Origin: an uncultured beta proteobacterium
GTDB taxonomy: Bacteria > Pseudomonadota > Gammaproteobacteria > Burkholderiales > SG8-39
Assembly: GCA_902826155.1 (NCBI GenBank)
Contig: CADEDU010000018.1
Coordinates: 25,287-39,955, forward strand
Direction of reading: 5' to 3'
DNA length: 14,669 bases
A program made the translations under genes and the position numbers. The notes under the pieces were generated by a model. That model was not told the origin of the DNA, ran no database searches, and saw only the letters and a program-made list of their open reading frames with translations. The first letter of the stretch is position 1; the number at the start of each line of letters is the position of its first letter. This document shows, piece by piece, positions 1 through 6,944 of this stretch.

Positions 1-486
1 GGTAACACCGGACTGTTCACCGCCCGCAGCCGTGACGTGCCCTCGGTGGTGGCCAAGGGAGAGTTTGCGGTCGGTTTCGCCGTGCCGAGCTACATGGCGT
101 TCGAGGAGCGGCTCGCCGGCTTCGACATTCGCTTCGTGGCGCCGAAGACGGCGTGGATCACGCCGGAGCCGATCGGCATTCTCGCCGGAGCGAAGAATCC
201 CAACGCCGCGCGCGCATTCATTGAATTCCTGCTCACCGAGCGCGGGCAGAAGGTGTTCATGGAGCGCGGACTGTTCCCGATCACACCGCAGTACCGGGTC
301 AAGGGCGCGCCCGGCTCCGCGGCGGAGAAGGCTGTCGAATTCACCGGCGGGGTGCGCTCCTACTTCGATCAGGAGGTCACCAACATCTACGACGACGACG
401 TCGCGCAGGCGCGCTACAACGCGGTCAACGAGCGCTATCGCAAGGAGATCGAGACCGTCTGGGATGAGCTAAAGAGAAAGTTCTGA
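1..486 (+). CDS. ABC transporter periplasmic substrate-binding protein, C-terminal part (5' end outside window)
   Basis: The reading frame is open from base 1 and ends at 486, so about 161 C-terminal residues are visible and the start lies upstream. The segment VPSYMAFEERLAGFDIRF, the run TPEPIGILAGAKNPNAARAF, and the LLTERGQKVFMERGLFPI block are typical of the second lobe of type 2 periplasmic binding proteins of the FbpA/AfuA (ferric iron), phosphonate and polyamine groups. The protein would capture a solute in the periplasm and pass it to the permease at 1649. The ATPase starts 22 bases downstream on the same strand, so the three genes form one importer operon. The N-terminal lobe and ligand-binding residues are not in view, so the substrate cannot be named; ferric iron is the commonest annotation for this gene order. 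Family confidence is high, substrate confidence low. Confidence 0.88.
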   Translation, partial: GNTGLFTARSRDVPSVVAKGEFAVGFAVPSYMAFEERLAGFDIRFVAPKTAWITPEPIGILAGAKNPNAARAFIEFLLTERGQKVFMERGLFPITPQYRVKGAPGSAAEKAVEFTGGVRSYFDQEVTNIYDDDVAQARYNAVNERYRKEIETVWDELKRKF

Positions 487-507
487 ACTCCGACCTGGAC
501 TGCGGCA

Positions 508-1632
508 ATGGACACGCTCACCGCTCCCCTCGCACCGGCGCAAAAGGTGCAGGCTATGCGCATCGACATCCGCGATCTCACCAAACGGTTCGGCGAGATG
601 GCGGCGGTGAGCGAGGTGTCGATCGCGATCGAAGAAGGCGAACTGTTCACCCTGCTCGGCCCCTCGGGTTGCGGCAAGTCGACCTTGCTGCGGCTGATCG
701 CGGGCTTCTACAACCCCGACCAGGGCACCATCCGCTTCAACGAACGGGTGGTGAACGAAGTGCCGCCGCACGAACGCGGGATCGGCATGGTGTTCCAGAA
801 CTACGCGCTGTGGCCGCACATGACGGTGTTCGACAACGTCGCGTACGGCTTGAAGCTGCGCAGGATCGCGCGCAACGAGATCGCCGAGCGGGTGAAGGCG
901 GTGCTGGAGAAGGTGAAGCTCGGTGGCCTGGAAAGCCGCTATCCGGGGCAACTGTCCGGCGGTCAGCAACAGCGCGTCGCACTGGCACGCGCGCTGGTGC
1001 TCAATCCGCAGATCCTGCTGCTCGATGAGCCGTTGTCGAACCTCGACGCGAAGATCCGCGTGCAGGTGCGCGCCGAGATCCGCAAGTTGCAGCAGCAGTT
1101 GGGCATCACCACCATCTACGTGACGCACGATCAGGACGAAGCGCTGACCCTCTCGGACCGGATCGCGGTGATCAATCAGGGCAAGGTGCTGCAGGTGGGT
1201 CCGCCCAAGGAGTTGTACGAACGGCCGGCAAATCGATTTGTCGCCGATTTCATCGGCACCAACAATCTGATCGAGGGCACCGTGCGCGTCGTCGATGCGT
1301 CGGCTTCGACCCTTGCAGCCGATACCCGGCACGGCATCGTCAATGCGATTTATGCGACGCCGTTGCAGCCCGGCGCCAAATGCGTCGTGTGCGTGCGACC
1401 GGAGAACGTGTCGGTGGATGCCGCCGGCGCCGCCACGCACAATCGGCTGACGGGCCGGATCGCGTTCGCCGCGTATCTGGGCAACACGTTGCGCTATGAC
1501 GTCGAACTCGGCCCGGGCACGATCTTCAAGGCCGACATCCGCGACCCGTGGCACCACCAGCAACTGCCGATGGGCACCACGGTGACGCTCGCCTTCCCGG
1601 CGAGCAGCGCGCTGGCGATCCCGGTGCAGTGA
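508..1632 (+). CDS. ABC transporter ATP-binding protein (FbpC/PotA-type)
   Basis: This 374-residue cytoplasmic ATPase powers the importer. All nucleotide-binding motifs are present: Walker A GPSGCGKST at 51-59, a Q-loop in VFQNYALWPHMTV, signature LSGGQQQR at 149-156, Walker B ending in LLLDEP at 170-175, D-loop SNLDA at 177-181, and switch His207 in VTHDQDEAL. Residues from about 240 onward form the C-terminal TOBE-like extension normal for the iron/polyamine/sugar importer ATPases. The first ATG (508) has no clear ribosome-binding site. Met17 (base 556) is preceded by AAGGTG at a 6-base spacing and begins MRIDIRDLTKRFG, where family members usually start, so the real start may be 556. It lies between the binding protein and permease genes. 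The substrate is undetermined. Confidence 0.93.
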   Translation: MDTLTAPLAPAQKVQAMRIDIRDLTKRFGEMAAVSEVSIAIEEGELFTLLGPSGCGKSTLLRLIAGFYNPDQGTIRFNERVVNEVPPHERGIGMVFQNYALWPHMTVFDNVAYGLKLRRIARNEIAERVKAVLEKVKLGGLESRYPGQLSGGQQQRVALARALVLNPQILLLDEPLSNLDAKIRVQVRAEIRKLQQQLGITTIYVTHDQDEALTLSDRIAVINQGKVLQVGPPKELYERPANRFVADFIGTNNLIEGTVRVVDASASTLAADTRHGIVNAIYATPLQPGAKCVVCVRPENVSVDAAGAATHNRLTGRIAFAAYLGNTLRYDVELGPGTIFKADIRDPWHHQQLPMGTTVTLAFPASSALAIPVQ

Positions 1633-1648
1633 TGCCCTCATTGATGCT

Positions 1649-3388
1649 ATGAGCATCGCAACACTGCCTCCGCCCGGCACCGAGCCACCCACCACCGCCA
1701 ATCCAGGACGCGTGCGCGGTGTGCGCACGCCGGTCGGTGCAATCGTCGGCTTCGGCGTGATCTGGCTGTTCCTGCTGGTGTTCGTGCTGTTTCCGCTGGT
1801 GCGCATCTTCTACGACGCGTTCACCGACGAAGCCGGCGCGTTCACGCTGCTCAACTTCACCGAGTTCTTCACCGATCAGTACTACCTGCGTTCGCTGTGG
1901 AAATCGCTCCTGCTCGGCGTGGCGGCGGTGATCAGCACCTCGGTGGTCGGCTTCGCAGTGGCGTTCCTTCTGCTGCGTTACGACTTCCCCGGTCGCAACG
2001 TCTTCTCCTACCTGACCATGTTGCCGATGATCCTGCCGCCGCTGGTGGGCGTGCTGGGTTTCATCTTCATCCTCGGCCGTGCGGGCACGGTGAATATCGT
2101 GCTCATGGATTACCTCGGATTCAAAACTCCGATCAATTTCATGTACGGCCTGCACGGCGTGCTGCTGGTCGAGACGATCCATTTGTTTCCGATGATCACG
2201 CTGAGCGTGCTCGACGCGCTGGCGAAGGTCGATCCGTCGCTGGAAGAGGCCGCCCAGGGCATGGGGGCGAAAGGCTGGCGGCGCTTTCGCGACATCACGT
2301 TGCCGCTCACCACGCCGGGGTACATCTCCGGCGCACTGCTGGTGTTCATCTGGACGTTCGCCGACTTCATCACGCCACTGGTGCTGGGCGTGCAAGATGT
2401 GCTGGCGGCGCAGGCGTATCTCAACATCGTGCAGTTCGTCGACCGACGGCTGTTTCGCATGGGGATCGTGATCTCGGCGCTGCTGGTGCTGCTCGCGGTC
2501 GTGTTCGTGCTGGTGGCGCGCCACTACGTCGCGATCAAGGACTACGCATCACTCGCCTACTCCAAGGTCGAGCGCCGCCAGCTCTCACCGCTCAAACGCT
2601 GGCTGGTGTTCGCCTCACTCACCGCGCTGATGGTCGTGTCGTTCATCCCGCACATCGGCGTGACGCTGGCGGCGTTCGGTCGCGGCTGGTCGCTGACGCC
2701 GTTCCCGGTCGAGTACACGCTGGCGTTCTTCGAGCGGGTCAGCATCGAGACGCCGAAGTTCATCATCAACTCGTTCATCTACTCCGGGCTGGCGGTGCTG
2801 ATCTGCCTGGTCGTCGGCGTGCCGATGGCGTGGATCCTCGGACGCACCAAAGCGCCGGGCCGCGGCACGATGGACGCGCTCACCACGCTGATTCTCGCGA
2901 TCCCCGGCACCGCGATCGGTATTGCCTACATCCGCGCCTTCCACTATCCGCTGCCGATCATCGACATCCCGCTCACCAGCATGTGGATCATCCTGCCGCT
3001 GGTGCTCGCGGTGCGCCGTCTGCCCTACACCGTGCGTGGCAGTCACTCATCGCTGCTGCTCGTCCATCGTTCGATGGAGGAGGCGGCACAGAACGTCGGC
3101 GCGACGCGCATCCGCACCTTCCGCGACATCACCGTTCCACTGGTGTGGAAGGGCATTCTGGTGGGCGCGCTGTTCTCGTTCATCACCTCCATTCAGGAGG
3201 CGTCTGCGACGATCTTCCTCACGCTGGGTGGCTGGGAGATGATGCCGTTCGGCATCTTCACCTTCTACATCGCCGGTTCGCAGAGCGAGGCGGCGGCGCT
3301 CGGCGTGATCCTGATCGTCGTGTGCGCGCTCAGCCTGTTCGTGATCAACCGCGTCGCCGGCTCGCGCGTCGGGGGATTGTTCGGTTGA
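1649..3388 (+). CDS. ABC transporter permease, two fused membrane domains (FbpB-type)
   Basis: The 579-residue inner-membrane protein holds two tandem binding-protein-dependent transport domains, about six membrane spans each. Each half carries the cytoplasmic EAA loop that docks on the ATPase: EEAAQGMGAKGWRRF from residue 199 and EEAAQNVGATRIRTF from residue 477. The two loops are followed by the closely similar RDITLPLTTPG and RDITVPLVWKG. This is the internal duplication known in FbpB/AfuB/SfuB permeases, so one polypeptide forms the whole channel and no second permease gene is needed. The gene starts 16 bases after the ATPase stop, and no strong Shine-Dalgarno sequence is visible. Its length matches the fused-permease subgroup. 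The transported solute is inferred only at the level of ferric iron, phosphonate or polyamine. Confidence 0.92.
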   Translation: MSIATLPPPGTEPPTTANPGRVRGVRTPVGAIVGFGVIWLFLLVFVLFPLVRIFYDAFTDEAGAFTLLNFTEFFTDQYYLRSLWKSLLLGVAAVISTSVVGFAVAFLLLRYDFPGRNVFSYLTMLPMILPPLVGVLGFIFILGRAGTVNIVLMDYLGFKTPINFMYGLHGVLLVETIHLFPMITLSVLDALAKVDPSLEEAAQGMGAKGWRRFRDITLPLTTPGYISGALLVFIWTFADFITPLVLGVQDVLAAQAYLNIVQFVDRRLFRMGIVISALLVLLAVVFVLVARHYVAIKDYASLAYSKVERRQLSPLKRWLVFASLTALMVVSFIPHIGVTLAAFGRGWSLTPFPVEYTLAFFERVSIETPKFIINSFIYSGLAVLICLVVGVPMAWILGRTKAPGRGTMDALTTLILAIPGTAIGIAYIRAFHYPLPIIDIPLTSMWIILPLVLAVRRLPYTVRGSHSSLLLVHRSMEEAAQNVGATRIRTFRDITVPLVWKGILVGALFSFITSIQEASATIFLTLGGWEMMPFGIFTFYIAGSQSEAAALGVILIVVCALSLFVINRVAGSRVGGLFG

Positions 3389-3403
3389 GGCAGGGTTGAC
3401 GTC

Positions 3404-4645
3404 GTGCCCGAAGAACTGATCGCCCTGGCAACCGCGCTCGGCGTGGGCCTGTTGATCGGTGCCGAGCGCGAACGGCGCAAGGGCGAGGACGCTGCGCGCG
3501 CACCGGCCGGCATTCGCACCTTCACGCTCGCTGCACTGTGCGGCGCGCTATCGCTCTACATCGGCGGCGAAGTGCTGTTCGCCGTCACGCTCGCTGCGAT
3601 CACCGCGTTGGCCGTCGCCGGCTACGCGCGCAGCCGCGACAGCGACCCTGGCCTCACCACGGAAGTCGCCCTGCTGCTTACCGCGCTGCTCGGCGGCGTG
3701 GCAATGCAAGAGCCTGTGCTCGCCGCGGGCGTGGCGGTAGCCGTCACGATCCTGCTTGCCGCGCGCACGCCGATCCACCGCTTCGTCCGGTCGTTGCTGA
3801 GCGAGACCGAAGTCAACGATGCGCTCCTGCTCGGCGCCGCTACGCTCGTCGTGTTGCCGCTGGTGCCGGATCGGTTCATCGGCCCGTTCGACGCCATCAA
3901 TCCGCGCACGATCTGGCTGATTGTGGTCCTCACCATGGCGATCGGCGCGGCCGGGCACATTGCGCGGCGCGTACTAGGACCGCGACTCGGTCTGCCGTTC
4001 GCGGGATTCGCCGGCGGCTTCATCTCCAGTTCAGCGACGATCGGCTCGATGGGCGCACTGGCTCGTCGCACGCCCGCGCTCGCCCGCCCTGCCGTGAGCG
4101 CCGCGGTACTGTCGAGCCTCGCCACGGTGGTGCATCTGGCGGTGGTGCTCGCGGCCACGAGTCGCGACGCCCTGCGCATCATGGCGGCGCCGCTCGCGCT
4201 CGCCGGCCTCGTCGCCGCGCTATACGGCGCGATCTTCCTGTGGCGCGCCAATCACGATGCGGCCGCCGCGGCCGCACAGGCACAAGCGGGCCACGCATTC
4301 AGTCTCAAGACCGCAGTCGGGATCGCGGCGCTACTCGGGTCGGTGCTGATCGCGAGTGCCGCGCTGACGCAATGGCTCGGCGCGCCGGGCATTACGCTCG
4401 CCGCCGGCGTGGCGGGCTTCGCCGACGCGCAATCGGGCGCGATTTCGACGGCATCGCTGGTGGCAGCAGGCAGGCTCGCGCTCGATCATGCGGCCGTGCC
4501 GATCCTGATTGCCCTGTCGACCAACACCTTGACCAAGCTATTGCTCGCCTGGACGTCGGGCGGCGCGCGCTACGCAACTCAACTCGCACCGGGTCTGCTG
4601 CTCATCCTGATTGCCGCGTGGAGCGGCGCGATGTTCGCGGGCTGA
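3404..4645 (+). CDS. MgtC/SapB family membrane protein with DUF4010 domain
   Basis: This is a 413-residue, strongly hydrophobic protein with roughly ten or more predicted membrane spans. The N-terminus carries the MgtC/SapB signature ALGVGLLIGAERERRKG (residues about 11-27) followed by four hydrophobic helices to about residue 130. The second half is DUF4010-like, including GFAGGFISSSATIGSMGALARR from residue 201, a glycine/serine-rich segment typical of that domain. No transport activity is established for this family; MgtC relatives are linked to magnesium limitation and control of membrane ATPases, but the DUF4010 form has no settled role. It starts with GTG 15 bases after the permease stop and is probably co-transcribed with the importer. 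Its stop directly abuts the stop of the convergent gene at 4646. Confidence 0.85.
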   Translation: MPEELIALATALGVGLLIGAERERRKGEDAARAPAGIRTFTLAALCGALSLYIGGEVLFAVTLAAITALAVAGYARSRDSDPGLTTEVALLLTALLGGVAMQEPVLAAGVAVAVTILLAARTPIHRFVRSLLSETEVNDALLLGAATLVVLPLVPDRFIGPFDAINPRTIWLIVVLTMAIGAAGHIARRVLGPRLGLPFAGFAGGFISSSATIGSMGALARRTPALARPAVSAAVLSSLATVVHLAVVLAATSRDALRIMAAPLALAGLVAALYGAIFLWRANHDAAAAAAQAQAGHAFSLKTAVGIAALLGSVLIASAALTQWLGAPGITLAAGVAGFADAQSGAISTASLVAAGRLALDHAAVPILIALSTNTLTKLLLAWTSGGARYATQLAPGLLLILIAAWSGAMFAG

Positions 4646-5107
4646 TCAGCGGAAATCGGCCCCGGTCGGTTCGCGGTCTTCCCAGCGCAGCACGAGCGAC
4701 GTGTGCCCCGCAGCAGGGACGGCGAGATTGGCGCGTCGCAAACGACCATCGGCATTCGCGGTGACGACGTACTGCCCTGGCGGCAAGCGCAGCAGCATCC
4801 ACGGTCCGTCCATGGTGCGATCGAACACGAGTTCCTGACCGCGATGAATGTCGACGTGCACGCTGGCGATGAACGCGCCGCCTGCCTGCGTCGCGGTGAC
4901 GATCTTGACGTTGAAGGAAGACTCCCAGCGCGCGATCTCTTCGCGTTCCTCCACACCGACCCCGCCGGTGATGAATGCGACGCCGCGATCGATTCCTCGA
5001 TCGAGTGCGATCGCCGCGGTGGTGGATATGGCGCAAAGCACGCCTGCCAGGCTCAACGCCGCAAATTTCCTTGCCGATCCAAATTCGACGTGGTCGCCAT
5101 CAGTCAT
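4646..5107 (-). CDS. Secreted carboxypeptidase-regulatory-like domain protein
   Basis: The protein has 153 residues when started at the ATG at 5107. That codon has a strong AAGGAG Shine-Dalgarno sequence 7 bases upstream, which decides against the longer frame beginning at 5146. Residues 14-34 (KFAALSLAGVLCAISTTAAIA) form a signal sequence or membrane anchor. The rest is a small beta-sandwich of the carboxypeptidase-regulatory-like (CarboxypepD_reg) type: ITGGVGVEEREEIARWES, FIASVHVDIHRG and GPWMLLRLPPGQYVVTANADG are characteristic of a periplasmic family common in betaproteobacteria. No enzymatic activity is expected and its role is unknown. It lies 25 bases downstream of the PPOX gene on the same strand and is likely its operon partner, which would place it under the FNR-like promoter near 5752. 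It converges with the DUF4010 gene with no spacer. Confidence 0.82.
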   Translation of the reverse strand: MTDGDHVEFGSARKFAALSLAGVLCAISTTAAIALDRGIDRGVAFITGGVGVEEREEIARWESSFNVKIVTATQAGGAFIASVHVDIHRGQELVFDRTMDGPWMLLRLPPGQYVVTANADGRLRRANLAVPAAGHTSLVLRWEDREPTGADFR

Positions 5108-5132
5108 CGTTGCGCTCCTTCGTCGATCACGT

Positions 5133-5672
5133 TCACCCAAGCTCACGCGCCTTGCGTGCCGGGCGTGCTATGAGTGCCTTGCCTGTCTTAATGATCGACC
5201 GCTTGCCACGAGCGCGAGGTTCGATCCGCGGGCGAACCAGCTCGGTGTGGCCGAAACCCGCGCTGTAATCGAGCAGACAGATCACCTTCGGCGTCACCTT
5301 GACGAACGCGAGCGTCTCCAGCTCTTCGAGGGAAATCTCGCCCCATTGCGGAAACTTCGCCTGGAGCAACCCCAGGGCGTGCTGGACCTCGCGGACGTTG
5401 CGCAGCACCGAAGCATCGCCCCCCATCGACAGCCCCTTGATACGGTTCCAGTCGCGCGCGTCGCGATCGATCGCGAGCGACACCTTTGCTGAGCGCCGGA
5501 TGTTGCGCACTTTCTGCGCGCCCTTGTCGCACGCGAAGTAGAGCGTGAACCCGTCGTTGGAATAGGTGACGGTGGTGGCCTGCGGATAGCCGTCGCTGCG
5601 CACCGTGGCGATCGTCATCACGTGATGCCGGCGAAGCAGATCGAGGATCTTCTTTTCGGTGGTCGGACTCAT
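5133..5672 (-). CDS. Pyridoxamine 5'-phosphate oxidase (PPOX)-family flavin-binding split-barrel protein
   Basis: The 179-residue protein begins MSPTTEKKILDLLRRHHVMTIATVRSDGYPQATTV, the usual opening of the FMN-binding split barrel: a short helix, then a strand that ends in a Gly-x-Pro turn. LYFACDKGAQKVRNIRRSAKVSLAID continues the barrel, with basic residues (K, R) that in relatives contact the flavin phosphate. Members bind FMN, F420 or haem and act as small-molecule reductases or oxidases; true PNPOx activity cannot be assumed. The last 35 residues are basic and look like a loose tail. An FNR-like box with a weak -10 lies 86 bases upstream of the start, which suggests induction when oxygen is scarce. 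The secreted protein at 4646 follows 25 bases downstream. Confidence 0.85.
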   Translation of the reverse strand: MSPTTEKKILDLLRRHHVMTIATVRSDGYPQATTVTYSNDGFTLYFACDKGAQKVRNIRRSAKVSLAIDRDARDWNRIKGLSMGGDASVLRNVREVQHALGLLQAKFPQWGEISLEELETLAFVKVTPKVICLLDYSAGFGHTELVRPRIEPRARGKRSIIKTGKALIARPARKARELG

Positions 5673-5751
5673 GCGGATATCCAGCGACGCGCGACCGCGC
5701 TTGCGGGGAGCAACTCAGCGACAACGATGCGCGTTTCGATCCGCACCTCGG

Positions 5752-5765
5752 TTGCGTCTCGTCAA
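5752..5765 (-). promoter_or_regulatory. FNR/Anr-like box upstream of the PPOX gene
   Basis: In the gene's orientation the site reads TTGAC-GAGA-CGCAA. The TTGAC half is farther from the gene, as at 9269 and 12715. Its centre is 5758.5. A -10-like CATCGT (5724-5729, minus strand, only 3 of 6 matches to TATAAT) begins 29.5 bp from the centre, as expected for a class II FNR promoter. This is the weakest -10 of the five sites. Binding is inferred from sequence and spacing only. Confidence 0.5.
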
Positions 5766-5828
5766 AGCGGTTCTAGTTTTGTCGTGCCGGAGGCACCCAA
5801 CACAGGCAAACACACCGGCAACTGACTC

Positions 5829-5864
5829 GCAAGAAAGCAAAACGGGCGGGATCTCCCCGCCCGT
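5829..5864 (-). terminator. Intrinsic terminator for the 68-residue secreted protein gene
   Basis: A perfect 9-bp inverted repeat, ACGGGCGGG / CCCGCCCGT with a 5-base loop, occupies 5842-5864. Read on the minus strand it is followed by TTTTGCTTTCTT (5830-5841), a good U-tract. It lies about 78 bases after the stop of the minus-strand gene at 5943 and upstream of the PPOX promoter, so it separates the two transcription units. Confidence 0.85.
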
Positions 5865-5942
5865 CTTAGCTGCGCCGTCAACCGGCACAACCACCCCTCA
5901 CCGCTGCAGATCCGCCTCCAGCGCGGCACTTGCAGCGAGCTA

Positions 5943-6149
5943 TCACAGAGGGCTATTACGATCGATCGTGTCGTAGCGCGTCGCTGCGGGCGCCTTGAAC
6001 TCCAGGCGCGGGGTTGCACGGTACTGCTTCTCTTCCTGCGCGCGTACACGCGGGTCGAGTTCAGTCCAGCTGTCAGGCGTCGCGGCGAACGCCGCGTTGG
6101 CCAACGACAAACCGGCGATCAACGAAAGAACGGAAGCGCGTTTCAACAT
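5943..6149 (-). CDS. Small secreted protein of unknown function
   Basis: The 68-residue product has a classic Sec signal peptide: MLKR, then a hydrophobic core SVLSLIAGLSLANA, with a probable cleavage after AFA (residue 22). The mature peptide would have 46 residues and is charged, with segments DPRVRAQEEKQYRATPRLEF and ATRYDTIDRNSPL, no cysteine and no domain I recognise. The start is well supported by AGAGGAGT five bases before the ATG. The gene stands alone: terminator at 5842, upstream leader containing an inverted repeat (6174-6225) and a CRP-like site (6274). Export to the periplasm is inferred from the signal peptide; the function is unknown. Confidence 0.78.
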   Translation of the reverse strand: MLKRASVLSLIAGLSLANAAFAATPDSWTELDPRVRAQEEKQYRATPRLEFKAPAATRYDTIDRNSPL

Positions 6150-6173
6150 GGCTGACTCCTCTGAAGGGCTGAG

Positions 6174-6225
6174 CTGCGAACCGTTCGAACCATTCGAATC
6201 GATCTGCGCATCTCATGGTTCGCAG
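6174..6225. repeat. 9-bp perfect inverted repeat in the leader of the secreted peptide gene
   Basis: CTGCGAACC (6174-6182) and GGTTCGCAG (6217-6225) are exact inverted copies separated by 34 bases. The spacer contains two further palindromes, GTTCGAAC (6183-6190) and ATTCGAAT (6192-6199). Both arms lie upstream of the start at 6149. A -10-like TATTCT on the minus strand (6224-6229) overlaps the distal arm, so the repeat may be an operator, or an RNA hairpin if transcription begins further upstream. Confidence 0.5.
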
Positions 6226-6273
6226 AATACGGATCCGCGCGCCGCCCCTCAGTGACTGTGATTACCGAGCCTG

Positions 6274-6289
6274 TGTGACCTCGATCACT
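6274..6289. promoter_or_regulatory. CRP-like site upstream of the small secreted protein
   Basis: TGTGA-CCTCGA-TCACT matches the CRP consensus TGTGA-N6-TCACA at 9 of 10 defined bases. Its centre (6281.5) is about 63-65 bp before the start point predicted from the TATTCT -10 at 6224-6229, close to but not exactly a class I position (-61.5). It lies between the nitroreductase stop (6333) and the secreted peptide gene, so only the latter could use it as a promoter element. Confidence 0.4.
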
Positions 6290-6332
6290 GCGCGCACTCG
6301 AACGTCGAGCGCTCCCAGGTACGATCGATTCG

Positions 6333-6944
6333 TCACCGGTACTCGACGATGCTGCCCAGTTGCAGTCGCACGCGCGGCGGCGGCTCCCCAGTTCGATAAC
6401 CGATCGGCAGGAGCAGCACCGGCGCCAGGCGCTTCGGATCGAGCCCGAGAATTTCAGTGACCGCCGCGCGATCGAATCCGCCGACGGGACAGCTATCGAT
6501 ACCGATGCAGGCCGCCGCCATCATCATGTTCGCGGCCGGCAGCAGGCATTCGGCCATGCTGTGCTGCGCGAGATCGGGGCGACGCAGATACTCGTCGAGA
6601 TAGCCGCGCATCATCGCCTGCACATCGATCGGATAGCGGCTGCACATCAAGTCGACATAGTTGGAGCCGACCGCCAGGTCGACTATGCGTGCCACGATCG
6701 CGATGACGGCGCTGGCCTCACCCACCTGCGACTGGCCGCTGCACGCGCCTACCAGGGCGTGCTTGAGGCGCTCGTCCCGCACGACGATGAACTTCCACGG
6801 CTCTAGGTTTAGCGACGATGGTGCAAGCCGCCCGGCCTCGAGGATGAATTCGAGGTCGCCTTGATGCACGGTCTTGTCGCGATCGAACGATCGGCAGGCG
6901 TGGCGGAAATTCAAGGCATGGGTCCAGTCCTGGCGTGGATTCAT
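6333..6944 (-). CDS. Nitroreductase-family FMN-dependent NAD(P)H oxidoreductase
   Basis: The 203-residue protein carries the FMN-binding motifs of the family: NFRHACRSF at 12-20 (the usual RRSxRxF region), LAPSSLNLEPWKFIVV at 40-55, a central helical region, and the closing LPIGYRTGEPPPR. These homodimeric enzymes move two electrons from NAD(P)H to nitro compounds, quinones or similar acceptors in the cytoplasm. The start codon overlaps the pncB stop as ATGA (6941-6944), so the two proteins are translationally coupled and share the promoter near 8408. Pairing an NAD-making enzyme with an NAD(P)H-consuming one suggests redox balancing under oxygen limitation. The natural substrate is unknown. 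Confidence 0.9.
   Translation of the reverse strand: MNPRQDWTHALNFRHACRSFDRDKTVHQGDLEFILEAGRLAPSSLNLEPWKFIVVRDERLKHALVGACSGQSQVGEASAVIAIVARIVDLAVGSNYVDLMCSRYPIDVQAMMRGYLDEYLRRPDLAQHSMAECLLPAANMMMAAACIGIDSCPVGGFDRAAVTEILGLDPKRLAPVLLLPIGYRTGEPPPRVRLQLGSIVEYR

Noticed and set aside
469..1806. A 445-codon open frame on the minus strand opposite the ABC ATPase
   Set aside because: It lies across the ATPase, whose Walker and signature motifs are all intact. The antisense product is low-complexity and rich in Arg, His and Asp.
6291..6315. Terminator after the nitroreductase
   Set aside because: The hairpin CTCGA-ACG-TCGAG is short, has a mismatch when extended, and has no T-tract on either strand.
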